From Tetrastigma voinierianum (taxonomy: Eukaryota > Streptophyta > Magnoliopsida > Vitales > Vitaceae): a DNA stretch of 64,000 nt. Location: contig JAEQBH010000034.1 in NCBI GenBank assembly GCA_016808115.1, positions 186,001-250,000 of the forward strand. Direction: 5' to 3'. Shown in pieces: positions 1-12,187 of the stretch (positions are counted from its first letter, which is position 1; the number at the start of each line of letters is the position of its first letter). A model generated the notes under the pieces. That model was not told the DNA's origin and ran no database searches. It saw only the letters and a list, made by a program, of their open reading frames with translations. The position numbers were made by a program, and so were the translations under genes.

Positions 1-186
1 AAAGTCTATAAATGCACATGTGGAATCCGAACAAGAGAAAGTAGATATGCGTAAAACCTCGATGAGTGCATTGAACAAGTCAAGATTGATGGTCGCACCA
101 CCATTCCAAAAGTGGAAATATATACATATATATATTCATTATATATATGTTCAAAAAAAAAAAAAAAAAAATCAACCAGTAGCAGT

Positions 187-370
187 CCCACGGCTTGACT
201 TTAAGTCCCACCCAGACTCGACAAAGTGGCAGATAAGTCCCACCCATTCACTTGTCCACCCAGAGGATCTAAAGGAAGTGGGCGTATGGTCTTTTAACCC
301 AAAATGGGTCAGCTTCTTCATTTGCATGTGCTTTATATTAGTCCACAAGCTCAGGCCCTAGTTACTTGTT
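187..370 (+). promoter_or_regulatory. U3-like promoter region upstream of the extra ORF
   Basis: This stretch repeats agtcccac-type words and a segment reading aacccaaaatgggtca, followed by a TATA-like tttatatta at 332-340. The LTR of the same element at 2620-2870 carries the same agtcccac words, an aaccaaaatggg segment and a TATA box at 2864. I infer that the extra ORF has its own promoter, related to the LTR promoter. A possible 5'UTR intron runs from a gtaagc donor near 467 to an acceptor near 515, but it would be very short for a plant intron. Confidence 0.4.
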
Positions 371-696
371 CCTTTTACAAGCACGCCCCAAGCCTGCATT
401 CCTCCGTCAGTGGTTCCCTGTCCAAAGTTCCGTGATTGATTACTTGCAACAGTGATTCGTGATCAGGTAAGCTTTTACCATCTCCACTAGCATTGTCGCT
501 TCTTCTCTCGCTTAGATATGTGGACTTTGGATGGATTTTGTCACGTTATTCTCATTGTCGTTAGCCGCACATCTAAATTCCGCAAAGGAGACTGCCGATG
601 TGCACACAAGGCCACCCCAAAGGTTGCTCGAGACAGTGGCACCTGATATGGCTATTTTACTCGGGCCGTCTGTCAAGCATCTATCATCACATCTCC

Positions 697-1927
697 ATGG
701 CACGTTCCAAGAATACAGAAAGGGGAAGGCATCGAGTTCCTCTCATAACGAGCTGAAGAAGAGAAAGCCCGATGCCACCCAAATCAAAGGAAAAGAGAAA
801 AGGAAAACAGGTTATATCCTCTTCAGAAAGTGAGGAACTATCTGAGAGTGTCGTACGAGAGATCGAGGCTAAGGCTCACAAGATTCCGAGGGCGAAAGTA
901 CGAGAAATGGGTTCAGCTTAATGGCAAATGTATGGCTCGGCGCGGTATGGCCAATCTAGAAAACATTTTATACCACCCCATCAATTATACAGAGCAAAAT
1001 ATGCATTTTGTGCACTGTGAGATGCAGGTATTTACCTTCATTGTCGAGTTCTACCTAATTTGGAAGGAAAATCGGTCGATTCTATGTCGAAACCCCGTTG
1101 ACGGGAAGTACCATCGCCCCGACTGGATAGCACATGCCTTGCATTATGTTCGTCCTGACGCATCAGACCGGCCATATCCACTCAGGGCCATTACTAGTTT
1201 CGATGCCCAAATTTCATCAGGCTACGTGCACCCATCCCGTACTCCATGATGGATTTACAGACAAGAATTTATCCTGAAAGTTGAAGCCTAATACGCCCGA
1301 TGAACAAGATCATCCACAATCGTGGTTCGGGCCGAGAACAGAGGCTCCCAGCTGGAAGAACAGATTCAGTTGTTATACGAGGTTATGACTGGAAAGCTTA
1401 TTGATTATGCACTAGTCATCGGTGCGCAACGAGAGTTTTTACAAGACTCGCTCAAAACCGGAATACCATTCCGTTCCCGCTGTGACCAAAGATTTGTGAG
1501 AAGAATGGGATAAGGGAACAGCTAAAGAAAAGAGTGATACCCTGCTAGAGCAGACATTTACTAAGACTCACAAAGAGCCTGGCAAATTTCACTGTGCCAC
1601 GCCACCGTTGCCTCCACTCACTCGGACCACTTCTTCCACGCCCAAAGACCTATGAGCACATCGCCTCAAGAGATGGAGCTACGGACGTGGGTGGTTCAAG
1701 TGTATCCTCGGAAGGTGGCAACAGACTCACCTCACTGTGCTCGAGAGCCACATCTTCCATACGAGCCAGCCGATAACGATGCTACCTCCGCATTTGGGAG
1801 GAGAGTCGAAGAGTTAGACGACCAGGTGGACGAGGACGCATTCTCTTCTCGACGAGGACGGGACGACACCCGCACAAATACCGGCATCTGCCGCACTAGC
1901 GAGGCTGGCAACGGCAGTAGACCTTAG
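697..1927 (+). pseudogene. Extra ORF of Athila-like element, putative plant transposon protein domain (PF20167-like)
   Basis: The start M-A-R-S-K-N at 697 is conserved with the copy at 59353. Next come a basic KKRK cluster that could be a nuclear localisation signal, then an acidic serine tract (SSSESEE.SES) near 812-850. A domain follows with an EFY.....KEN motif near 1050 and the block YVRP...DRPYPLRAIT near 1150-1200. This arrangement resembles plant proteins annotated as putative plant transposon protein; their function is unknown. A helical segment lies near 1322-1500. The acidic tail EDAFSS near 1828 matches a fragment at 50170. At least two frameshifts (near 720 and 830) and later stops break the frame, so this copy is dead. 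In Athila elements, extra ORFs usually lie between pol and the 3' LTR, as here. Confidence 0.6.
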
Positions 1928-2599
1928 CCATGTCATGCCAACAACGCTTTGATTTTTCCCTTTCTTTCATTAAACCCATGGTCATTACAAACTGCTAAGA
2001 CCCTCGATTCGGCCAGGTTTTCTGCCTTTAATTTAAGTGCATGATGGTTACATGTTTTATGCTATATGATTACAGACTTATTTTGATCATAAGCTCATCA
2101 AGAAGCATGACTATCTTCAAGACTTCTTAAATCCACAATCCCTAATCGAATAACCACCTGTGGCTCGTAGACATGCTAGCAATACTCCACTGCGAAGAAT
2201 GTATCGGGCAATCGAGTCAGCGCCGGTGTGTACCAACGCAGGAAATTCTTTATTCCATAAGTGTTGTTTTCGAGATTTTGCAAAGCTATATTATACCGAG
2301 CGCTTGTTTAGTTCATACCTAGCTGGTAGTTTTATTCTAAATCTTCGCTGTGGACTAGCAAGATGTGTCAGTGTGATTAACACACATCTGAAAGTGATAA
2401 TTATAAGAGAATCGAACACATTTAAACCACAATGTAATTGTTGGGCTAAGTATAAGAACAGTAATTTCTAATCTCTTCTCAGAGCCAACAGGCAGTGTCT
2501 TTTAGGTTTAAAAACGAAGTGCACAAGGATGTAAGCTCTGAAGCCACACGGCGAATGGGATGTGGGGCGAGCACCGACGGTCTCGAACCCCAAATAAGC

Positions 2600-3808
2600 A
2601 AGGAAAGCATCGTGAGGACAGTCCCACTGGCAGACTCCTAAAGTCCCAATTCCAGAGAACTCTGGTCGAAAAACTCCAAGTAGTTGGGACAAGTCCCACC
2701 CAGAAGACCGAAAAGTGGCAAAGGAGCAACTCCTACCGAGAGGACTTAAAGTCCTACCAGGGACTTTATGAAACTTTATGGAATTGTCCAAGCAAGAATT
2801 CAATCCATACGCGAGGGCACTTCCGTAAGCGAACCAAAATGGGAAAATCACTTTGGAGGGGGCTATAAAAGGAGGAGGACACAAGTATTCGAGGGCTTCC
2901 CTTTCTTTTAGTTTTAGTTTTCTCTCTCTTTAGTTTTTAGTTCTTCAATTCTAGGGTTTCGGTTTTAATAGTTTTTCTCCATTTTCGAAATGGTACTTTC
3001 AGAGATCCAGATTTAGATTTTCATTCTTCGTAATTTCATTCAAGAGTTTGTAATCTTCAAAGATAAATATTTCTTCTGCTTTAAACTAGCATTCCATATT
3101 CCCTCCATTCTCTGGGCTTTACAAGTTAATTCCGGGCTTTTGTAAGGTACTGTTACAAGTTTAATCATTCTTTATCTTTAATTTGCTCTTATAAGTTTAC
3201 TTGAGTTCCCTAAAAACCCCTACTCACTCGGGATCATACGGAAACTCACCCCGATCAAGGTATAGTCCTCACCTCTCACTCCCAATGGATCAGGTAATAT
3301 TGATCACTTGTGTAGAAAGTTTTAATCCTAGTCAAGGGAACTCCCTCGACAACGTGTTAACGAGATATTCCTAAGACACGCTGTGCTTCGATCATAATGC
3401 CAACTAAGGGTTCGCTTAATTGAAAACAAGTGTTTAGTATTACTCGATCATCTTTATTTTCCAAAAGCATTTAAAGTTAAATCTTCCATCAAGATCATTT
3501 ATCAATGGTTCCTAGATGAGCTTATAAACCGAGAGGTGGATTTACCTCGATCATAAGTGAGTGGAACCCTAAAATCCCAAAGAATCGCCTTTTCTATTTA
3601 AAACATTCAAACCAATCAACCATTCAATCAAACAACACAACATTACAGTTTTCTTAAACCATACTTTTTTAGCGGAGAATAGCTCCTATCGATCAACCGA
3701 ATCGTAATTACCCTCAGGAGATGACCGTGGATTCACAAGATTACAATGCTAGATTTTACTATAAATTCTACTGGGGAATGTAATTAGGCATACTAATCAG
3801 ACGGCGCA
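2600..3808 (+). repeat. 3' LTR of the left Athila-like element (start uncertain)
   Basis: A TATA box (tataaaa, 2864-2870) is followed by a pyrimidine-rich leader containing the ctagggttt word. From 2880 to 3808 the sequence matches 51250-52138, including the shared words tcaatgg.tcctagatgag and agtgagtgga. The end at 3808 (…ggcgca) is set by that alignment. The 5' limit is not visible: the part before the TATA box differs strongly from the 51-kb copy, and I see no clean TG start. Confidence 0.6.
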
Positions 3809-4649
3809 TATTATCATTATTATGGTTTTTTAACACTTAAAGGGGTTTTGAAATGTAGACATTTTTAGACTCCTTATGAGATCGACTTTGATTTGTTTGT
3901 TAATGTCTCATCATGCCATGAAAAGAAGATGGGTCAGAATAAGTGATACACAACTGAATTTTCAAGGATAAAGCAATGGATTTAGCATATCATGGCTTCT
4001 CAGTGTGATTATATTTGCTCCATGGGCCACAAAGCCTACACCCTTAAGATGGCTTGCAAATTAATGGCTCGAATTCAAGGCCTCTATTTATAAACTAAAC
4101 TCAACTACTATATTAAATTATCAATTTTTCTAAAAGCTCAAACTCTAAGAATTTGGTTCTTATACGATTATTATTTATGGAGTTAGAAAATGAAGAAAGT
4201 ACTTCAATCGATTTAAAAAAAAAAACATGTCAAATATAAATAGAACAATGTGTAAATAAGACAAAAATGATCTAAGGATTAAACTGAGGACACTGTTTGT
4301 TTTCTTTATGATAAAGTCAGATGTGATATCGTGATGGGCACTTCCTCATATTATTTAATTCATTCGGGATCATTTTGTGCTGTGTCAATTATGTTTGTTT
4401 CCAATAATTCCCGTGATATGTTACTATAATGGAAAAATATTGAGGATTAAAACAGATGGTCGAATATGAGGAAAAATCGTTATCACGCTTTCGATATACC
4501 CTATTAATGCATGTTCAACAATCGATTGATATGATATACTCAAAGACAACCATCGGGATAAACGAAGGTTCAAATTAGTACTCATTTGTAAGTATCCCCA
4601 GAAGTGGAAATAGTTCCAATGTATTTCAAAGACGGATGACAAAGAAGGT
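3809..4649. other. No gene seen, AT-rich flank
   Basis: AT-rich sequence between the Athila LTR and the MULE relic. I see no coding motif or clear repeat ends. It may hold the decayed left end of the MULE, but no terminal inverted repeat could be recognised. Confidence 0.5.
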
Positions 4650-6870
4650 GCGCTTAAATGCTAACCGGGTTAACACAACAACCATCGAGGAAATCGAACT
4701 ATATATTGAAGTCATGAAGTCAAGCGCACAATCGAACTAACTGCGGGTGGCTATGCAGATTTAATTTGTTCGCCGATAATTACAATGTCAAGACAATCCG
4801 ACCACGGCCAGGCCTAGTAGCGCTCAAGACCTGACATCGGACCAAATGGAGATGATGAAGACAAATTCACATTAAAGGTAATGATGAATATGATGGAAGA
4901 TAAGTTCACGATTCGATGTCAAGTTGATGGAACTCAAGATCATCCTTTCGAATCAACCTGCTTCGAGAATGAATATGATATACCTTGTGACAGTAACTTA
5001 CATTCAGGATGTATCAAATCACCATGATGAGACATTGGATGAATCATCCCCTCGCACCATCACTTACCACCAAAGACCTCAATTTCAACATGTTGAAAAC
5101 ATGGATAATGTCGCTGCAAGTCGGCTGGATCACGGGTGCATACTACCGATTATTCATGAATTTGTAATTGGCCAACTTTTTAATTCGAAACCTGATTTGC
5201 AAGAGGTTGCAAAGATTTACTCAATTAAAGCAATACCAAGAGTATGTCTGGTCGATCCTCAAAAAATTGCTCGCTTTTCTTTAAGATGTAAGAAGGCGTA
5301 TGAATGTCAAACATTCATGGAAGTTTCGTAAGTAAATGGTTGTGAAAGATAATTTCCTTATTTGTTATCAACAAATATACTAAAGCCGCATACTGCGTCA
5401 ATCCGCTGAACCGGGACTATCATCAACTAGACTCAAAATTGCTACTATTCAAAGCGCATTAATTAAGGCACACCACATTAACTATGGCCGTTATTCAAGC
5501 AAAGTGTGATGGAGAAATGGGATATCAAATATCATACAAAAAGCATTGGATGGAAAGCATAAAGAAATTAGATAGTTATTCGTGACTTCTCTCACTATAT
5601 ATGAAGTCACACGCTTGCTTCGCCATGAAAGGCAAATCTTAGATGTTGTTATTCGGGAAACACGTGAAATTAATATGCCAAACACCGAGATATTCCAACG
5701 GTGTTTCGGGTCATTCGCTTATCTATTGAAGGGTTCAAATATCATTATTCCGTGAATGAGTAGCGATGGTACACATTTATAAATGGGAAGTATAAAGGCA
5801 TGTTATTGATTATTACGGGTGTAAATTTAAATAATCACTGCTCAGATCGGTTTGCTATTACGTATGCAAGACTACCGATATCGGGAATGGTTCTTGGCAT
5901 GTATAAGAAATAAGAGTTACTCAAAGGATGGGAATTTGCGTTATATCTAACAAACATCCAGGTATCATGGCAGAATGACTGATCCCTCATCTTCGTCAAT
6001 GCACCATCTCGCCATATCACAGATTTGCATGCATCATTTATAAGCAATTTTATGACCCGATTCAAAGATAAACTTTGAAGAATTTGGTATGTAGAGCAAA
6101 TTTTTAGCGAAAAAGTAACGAATTCAATAAGAGAATACACTGGGAGAATTAATTACACTACATTGGCTGTGAGGCACCTTTCCGCTATTGGCTCTTTCAC
6201 ACGACGAGGTCGAATATACGGGATCATGATAACCAACATTTCGTAGAGGTATTTAACAAAGGTCCTTAAAGGAGCTCATAGGCCTACCAAGAATCGCATA
6301 TCACAGCTTGACTCTACCTTCTCAACAGTTACTTTGTTGCAAGAAGGGAAGTAGGTGCTAATAGATTGGCATTTGTGGAGTAGTTCACTCCGTACGTTGA
6401 TGCTCGATTCGGTCGGTCATATACGGGTTCGATGAAAATCAGGCTTTTACGATCACGTAAAGGCCTATTTCATGTTAAGCTTCAAGGGAGTGGTCGAACT
6501 CATCGCCCCAATCTTACTTGGAAAAATGCACATGCGGAAAGACATTGATATATGGATTTCCATGCAGCCATATCATAGCTACGTCGACGCCGCTTTGATT
6601 TTCGCTTGTCTGCGGGCGTTACTACATTACTCAATCGTATTTCCATGACACACGGGCAAGCCTTTCCATCCAATATTCAATGAAGATGAGTGGCCTCATG
6701 ATGGTCCTACGACAGACCACATGAGTCAATGCACGCGATGGGAAGTGGATCGCCCTAGATCAACCCGGTCAGATAAACGACGGATGTTAGCAGGATAACA
6801 TCTATCACATGTGCTGGTTATGCAAACAACTGTGCCAATTCCATGGCCTGTAAGAATAGAAACCAAGTTT
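4650..6870 (+). pseudogene. Mutator-like (MULE) transposase relic
   Basis: Three MULE blocks lie in order. First, a MuDR-type N-terminal DNA-binding block near 5150-5330 (F.S...LQ...K.YSIK, then RCKK...EC). Second, a segment ISYKK.WM near 5525 and a DDE-type core near 5710-6100 with DGTHL...KYKGMLLI. Third, a SWIM zinc finger at 6527-6571 reading C-T-C-G-K ... F-P-C-S-H. A basic RPRSTRSDKRR tail lies near 6750. MULE transposases cut and paste elements with long terminal inverted repeats and 9-bp target duplications; I could not find either. Many stops and frameshifts show it is inactive. Only 5150-5330 keeps a long intact frame. Confidence 0.8.
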
Positions 6871-7436
6871 AGTTGATGCATGTGTACGAATGTATGAATG
6901 TACCGCCGCATTATCTTGATTTGGTCCTCTCATCGAGCTCAAAGACTCCACATTCAGCCTCTAAGACAAGGAAAGGTCTGTTTTTTCTTAGTCCTTATGG
7001 GACCCGACCCCCCCTCTTCTTGTTATTGGGTTTATCTGTCAAATGGTTTGATAATGATGATTCAATTTTTGCAGGGGAAGTTCCATTCCTTCCACTCAGT
7101 TACCACCATCCTCATTTACCCCACCAAGGCCCCTCCCGGGTCCACACCACAACAGTCTGCTTATTTTCATTTCCTTTCTGAATTTTTTTTGTTTTATTTT
7201 TTTTTTTAATTTTTTTTTTGTTGTGTATGTGTTGTAAGAGATTGTGATATGTGGTGATTTTGTGTTTTTCAAGTCCTTTCTATGTAGGCCTTTGTCTTTG
7301 GAGATTGGTAGATGCACCTGTGTTATTGTTATCGGAAGGTTCTTATGTAGGCCTCATTTTCGAACTGCCTTTCGAGTCACGGATCCTAATCTCGAAAATA
7401 GCATCTCCCTAATAGGAAGGTTTGTTAATAGCACAC

Positions 7437-7506
<70 letters not shown>

Positions 7507-8265
7507 CAATACTATCATTTATCATCAAATTAACTCACCCGAGGATACTAGGCGCTTAAGGAGCAAATGAATGTGGAACTTTCTTATCCGACAATTTAAT
7601 CTCAAAGTGGACTAAGCTTGCCTTTTTCCTTCAAGAACGATCACACATATTGAGACTACACTGGCTAGGTTTGTTCGTTGAGTCAAAATGGTCAGAGAAT
7701 CTGTGTTTCGAGGTCAGATTTTCTTTCGCTTTTTGATACTCATTTTAATTCTCTCTCGCTTTCCTTGGTCAGGAACCACGTGTTATGCTCAATGCCTAAA
7801 ATACATCCTTGCCATTACTTACCTAATAGATTCTTTAGAAAACCAAAATTACAATGTCTTAGTTGCATAGATATTTCAGACAGGAAGTGAGTTTGAATAT
7901 CCTACAATCAAAACCTGATTTTCTATATTTAGGTCGTGTGTTACTAACTTCATTTATATATATATGTTAAGTCATGTATTTGATTCAAGTACTTAACTGG
8001 GCCAGCCTATAAAAACAAGCCTTAACCTCGTTTCAGATAGTCAAGTCAGAAATTAATAATTTATCTAAATTTATGACTAAAAGGATAATTGTCAATATTT
8101 TATACATCAGAGTTCGTTCCATAATATAAGGCTGCATTGCCTCATGTTACTAAATATGGATTCCTTTCATCACCGCTGCATTTTGCTTTATGACATATCG
8201 AATATGATCTCTGACTATAAGTGAGGAATTAACCAAAGAAGAGTTTAAGGAAGAGTGTAATTTCG
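6871..8265. other. Left flank of the Tat element, no recognised gene
   Basis: There are T-rich tracts, splice-acceptor-like sites such as tttttgcag before 7075, and short open frames, but nothing I recognise. It is the left side of the site where the Tat element inserted; the right side resumes at 22108 and carries exon-like islands. These parts may once have formed one intron-rich gene region. Confidence 0.4.
7439..7504. repeat. (TA)n microsatellite
   Basis: About 33 uninterrupted TA units. Its apparent open frame is a by-product of the repeat. Confidence 0.98.
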
Positions 8266-8270
8266 ATGGA

Positions 8271-8934
8271 TCAGAGTCTTAATCTTCTCTCGAGTCACCG
8301 ATCGTCAGACACATATTATTCGCCCTCGTGACGACCTATAAAAACAAACAACTAGGAAAGCTAGGCGGAAGGTCTCCACCGGCCGCCCCTCCGAAGGCCG
8401 AAGACCCCTCCTTTCCTCCAAAGTTTGGAATTTAGTCTCGAGCTTACCTTCTGTCAGGTCTCGACCTCCTTTTATCGAGTAGTAAGGGGATCCACTTTGA
8501 GAGGAAAGGATAACTTTTCCCAAATCGCAAGGGAAGGTGACGCATATCTGATGCGAGACTAGTTCTTCCTTTTAAAAATGAAGATCGAGGAGAAGGTGGC
8601 GTATATATCGCGCTGAGACTTTGTTCTTCCGGCGGACGCTTCTAATTAGTGGATCCCGGGAACATTCGGTTCATCTTAATCTCGCGGGTAAGGCAATGGC
8701 GGGACCTGCGACCTCCCCGGGGATATACCCATCAACATTCATTAAAAAAAGAGCTCGAGATGGGCATCCGAGAATGCAAGAACCCCTTCCGGCCAGAGAG
8801 GATATCCCAATCTCGAACTCCTAAGTGTCGGGCTCAAGCAGGTCGGGCCCCGGGATGGGCCTACCCACCGTATGCTTTGGGCCGTGCCGAGCTCACCTGG
8901 CCAGAGGGCCCGGATTGTGATCCCACAAGACCCA
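8271..8934 (-). repeat. 3' LTR of the Tat element
   Basis: Matches 21474-22107 over its length, with many small differences that indicate age. Read on the minus strand it begins TGGGT right after the polypurine tract. The left edge pairs with the atgga target duplication. Confidence 0.8.
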
Positions 8935-8939
8935 ATAAC

Positions 8940-8953
8940 GCCCCCCTTTCCTA
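8940..8953 (-). promoter_or_regulatory. Polypurine tract of the Tat element
   Basis: On the plus strand it reads cgcccccctttcct; on the minus strand this is an AGGAAAGGGGGG tract a few bases before the 3' LTR. It would prime plus-strand DNA synthesis in reverse transcription. Confidence 0.6.
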
Positions 8954-9116
8954 CTAGAGGGTGATCGTCCCTATTGAAAAGGAGAGAGCACGCTCGACCA
9001 TCATGTCACGGGAAACAAAGCAGTAATCAACGCAGGTATTTTCCAATGTGAATTTTCTAACGCTGAGGGTGCATTGATGTCAGTGTGGTCATTGAGACGA
9101 CTCAGACCGGGGCCGC

Positions 9117-9126
9117 TATAAAAGGC
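9117..9126 (+). promoter_or_regulatory. TATA-like box, possible promoter of the antisense ORF
   Basis: The word ctataaaagg lies inside the Tat element, on the strand opposite to pol. Before the solo LTR inserted, it was roughly 1 kb upstream of the antisense ORF. Its role is inferred from position alone. Confidence 0.3.
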
Positions 9127-9391
9127 CTGGGAGGGGTGATTCGGGTCCTGTGCTACTGTTATCCATGTTTCTTCAAGAAGGACCTACAATCGAACGCCAC
9201 GAGGGTCGACAAAGGATTACACAGGATGATCATGATCGACTCAGATGAAGGTGCTTTCCAAGCATGAATCTAATTTAGATTACATGGCTCGAGCGAGCCT
9301 GAAACTTGAATGGAATCCTCTCGCATCCATGGCTACCCCTATTCGAATCAGCTGGGCTTTTACTCTTCTTGAGCCCCTTTTCCATCTTTTC

Positions 9392-9413
9392 TTTTTTTTT
9401 TTTTTTTTTTTTT
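9392..9413. repeat. Poly-T tract
   Basis: Run of 22 T. Confidence 0.95.
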
Positions 9414-9721
9414 GGTAGCGATTTCGCCATCGCTTTCGCTCTTCTTCGCCTCGCATTACTTATCTACTTCACGTTTCTTCTTTAAATTTCTTGCTCGTAA
9501 TTTGATTCGGGAACTATATACTGCTTTAATACGACTCGCTGTCATCACTTGTAAGGATATGGATGTAATGATGGATGCCGAGCCATGTAATCACAAAATT
9601 GCATTTCGACATTTATTTACTTGTTTTCATCTCGATATCCCCGTACTTTATTCCGCTATCTCGTATGGGCTAATCCATTGGCCGTCAACTGGGATATTCA
9701 GTGATTCTAGCTAATGAAATG

Positions 9722-12187
9722 TGTAAAACCCGTGAAAATTTAAAATTTAAAATTTAAAATTTTCAGATAAAAAGGGTGCAAAACGGTAATTTATCGAAAT
9801 ACCGAGAAAAGTCAGATTTTAACTTAGACGGCAAACTGATTGCACCGCTTAATCGCCTCGTGAAATCAGCTACCTACCAAATTTTGCTGAATTCCGAGAT
9901 AGCCTGACCTGTACGCGATTTCTCGAGGAAACGCGTGCTCGCGACATATGAGAAATAGCGTGGATGACATGGTGAACCATGTGGTGACACATGGCAAGAT
10001 GAGGACACACGGCAAGCCATGTGTCATACATCGTACGGCAAAGGCAGTTATGTGTGTGACACATGGCATGCCATGTCACCATGCATGGCACCTCGACACT
10101 ATATAAGGGCCTTCACATGGGGTCTCAAGAATCGCAGATGGAGCAAGAAGGGAGAAGGAGGAGGAAGCGGAAAGAGGAAGCGGAAGAAAGTGAGAAGAGA
10201 AAGTGGAGGAAAGGAAAGGAGAAAGGAGGAAAAAGAAAAGAAAAGGAAAGAAGAGTAGAAGAAGAAAGGGAAGGGAAGAGAGGAAAAAGAAAGAGGAAAA
10301 GGAAGGAGACGCATGCTGAGTGCACTCCAGAAGGCAAAGAACCCTAATCGTGCTACAAAGAGGTGCCTTCACTGTTATTTTACGCCAGAGGTCGTAATGG
10401 CCTACTGGTCGCCCCGATTTTCTCCGAGCGAATTTGTATGTTGTGTGAAGTTTGTTTAGATTGTAGCGAGAGCAGAGCAGTGGAGAGCGGACAGCTGAAG
10501 AACATTGTGTTTCAGACAAAGAAACCCGCGTAATGACAACGGTAGCCAATTTCGCACACCCTTGTGAATTTGACACAAATTGACTAGCCATAACTTTCGC
10601 CCGAACTCCGATTCACAAGGTTCTTAGACTCCCATGCAAAGCTCGTTGAGTCTTAAAATTTAATAAGATAAAGTTCTCAGCAAATGCAAAGGAATATCGG
10701 GCTGGGTCACGAAAGTCGAGGAATAGTCCGCTCCGTTTTCTAACTTCGTTAAACCGCTTGTAACCGAAATGCTTCGACCGCATATGGCCCGAAAGGTGAA
10801 TTATGTGTTGGATGTTGTGGTATTTACATAAAATCGACTTTCGACTAAGTCCAGATTATTTCTAGGCCAAGTATAGTCGGATGATGGTCGGAATGACTAT
10901 TAATGTGTGTTATTGCCATAAATTCAATGACATAATCGAATATGTGAAATTATGTGACATATGTGTGATGAAAGATGAAATAATTATATGCATTAATATG
11001 ATCACACACTATGTCTCGCCGAATATGAATTATAGCATTACTTTCCTAAGTAATGGTTGAATTATGTTAATACATACTGAATGATGTGTCGACATGAAAT
11101 GAACCGAATGATAGAAAGATGTAGTGCATGCTATGTGATGTACGATTCAATGTATGGAATATTAATACGATCAGACGATGCTAATGTTGAATCAATATAT
11201 AATGTCGTGTGCATTAGACATTTAGTGTTCATAAGACACACGTTGTGTGGTGTAGAACGTCCATGTATAGTCTTCATACATCGTCATGGTTCGAGCAGAA
11301 GGCACAAATCAGACGCAGATTGGTGTGCTGGGTGAACAATCAAGATTTCATGGGTGTGTACATGGTACGCTCGCACCGCTTCAGAATCGTGTGGGCTTGA
11401 AACGGGACGAAGTCCAATCAGAGTTCCCACAAAGGTTAAATGAAAATGGAAAATGAAATGTGCTCCGCGGTGAGCAAGTGTGGATGTATACCCTCAGTGA
11501 AAGCCCGAAAACCCGATAGACAAGATATCCAACGGTATGAGTCTAAAAATGCCTGAGTAAGACCTGCACGACCCCGAAAAGTTCAAGTGCCCAAAAGACA
11601 CGAAACGATTAAATAAATATCACATAGACTACGTGGTGAGACGAGTCGGATCGACTTGTGATTTATTTCCCATTGGCACTCAGACGCGTGGTGGGCCTGA
11701 GGTCGACCCGTACATGTGGCATGTAGCGTTGTCTCATACATGCATGTAGTTTTTTTCCATGATAAGACAACATGTATGCACTATCGTTGTTTGTTTGATC
11801 GTGAAATGATCATTCGGATACACTTCCAAAGGGGAATAAACCTCGTAGGATTTATCTCTACCGGGCGTTAGATCACCCCGCCGTGGGACCCTTTCGTGTA
11901 CAAAAAGTGCACGACACTTCTTAGAGGCTCAGGATTGGCGAAGCTTCGAACTATAGCCTTGATTCGCTTTATATATTGTAACGAACTAGTTTTAATATAT
12001 GTTTCTAGACAGAGCGATGTAATAAAACCCTGATCTATAAATGTACGGTCTCAGAATCGTATGGACGAGTATGGATGATGGGCCCTATTTGGGTCATTTA
12101 CTCATGTAATGGGTCTCATGATATGAGACACACAAAGTTTCCGCAGTGTCGACAAGGTCAACGGACCCCCGGCTCTCGGGTGTTACA
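9722..12187 (+). mobile_element. Solo LTR, chromovirus-type Ty3/gypsy, inside the Tat element
   Basis: Starts tgtaaaacccg and ends ggtgttaca; flanks are aaatg (9717-9721) and aaatt (12188-12192), a 4/5 target duplication. The first 80 bases match the start of LTR A at 38449 (tgtaaaaacc...aaaatttaa...ggtaatttc). A later block, ccataact...cgaactccg near 10580, matches the 39490 region. It has a TATA box (tatataag, 10100-10107), a purine-only tract and palindromes. No internal coding region is present, so it is a recombined solo LTR. Confidence 0.75.
10136..10312 (+). repeat. Polypurine (GA-rich) tract in the solo LTR leader
   Basis: About 175 bases that are almost entirely A and G, just downstream of the LTR TATA box. 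It creates long spurious open frames on both strands. Confidence 0.9.

Larger units (their letters stand above)
1..3808 (+). mobile_element. 3' part of an Athila-like Ty3/gypsy element (extra ORF, spacer, LTR)
   Basis: The order seen is promoter-like region, extra ORF, spacer and LTR. Parts match the Athila-like copy on the right: bases 100-190 resemble 58755-58830, the ORF at 697 matches the ORF at 59353, the spacer around 1790-2400 matches 50150-50750, and 2880-3808 matches 51250-52138. The last alignment fixes the LTR end at about 3808, because the matching base 52138 lies just before a primer-binding site. The gag-pol part would lie left of the window. What follows 3808 (tatta...) is unrelated flank. 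The lineage rests on the better preserved relatives at 50-64 kb. Confidence 0.7.

Noticed and set aside
2468..2884. 138-residue open frame on the minus strand
   Set aside because: It lies over the LTR promoter region, has no recognisable domain and is interrupted in the related LTR.
7439..7504. Open frame running through the TA repeat
   Set aside because: Produced by the dinucleotide repeat; no codon bias or homology.
10063..10591. Long open frames on both strands around the purine tract
   Set aside because: A GA-only tract has no stop codons in several frames; the encoded E/K/R or S/L/F strings are low complexity.
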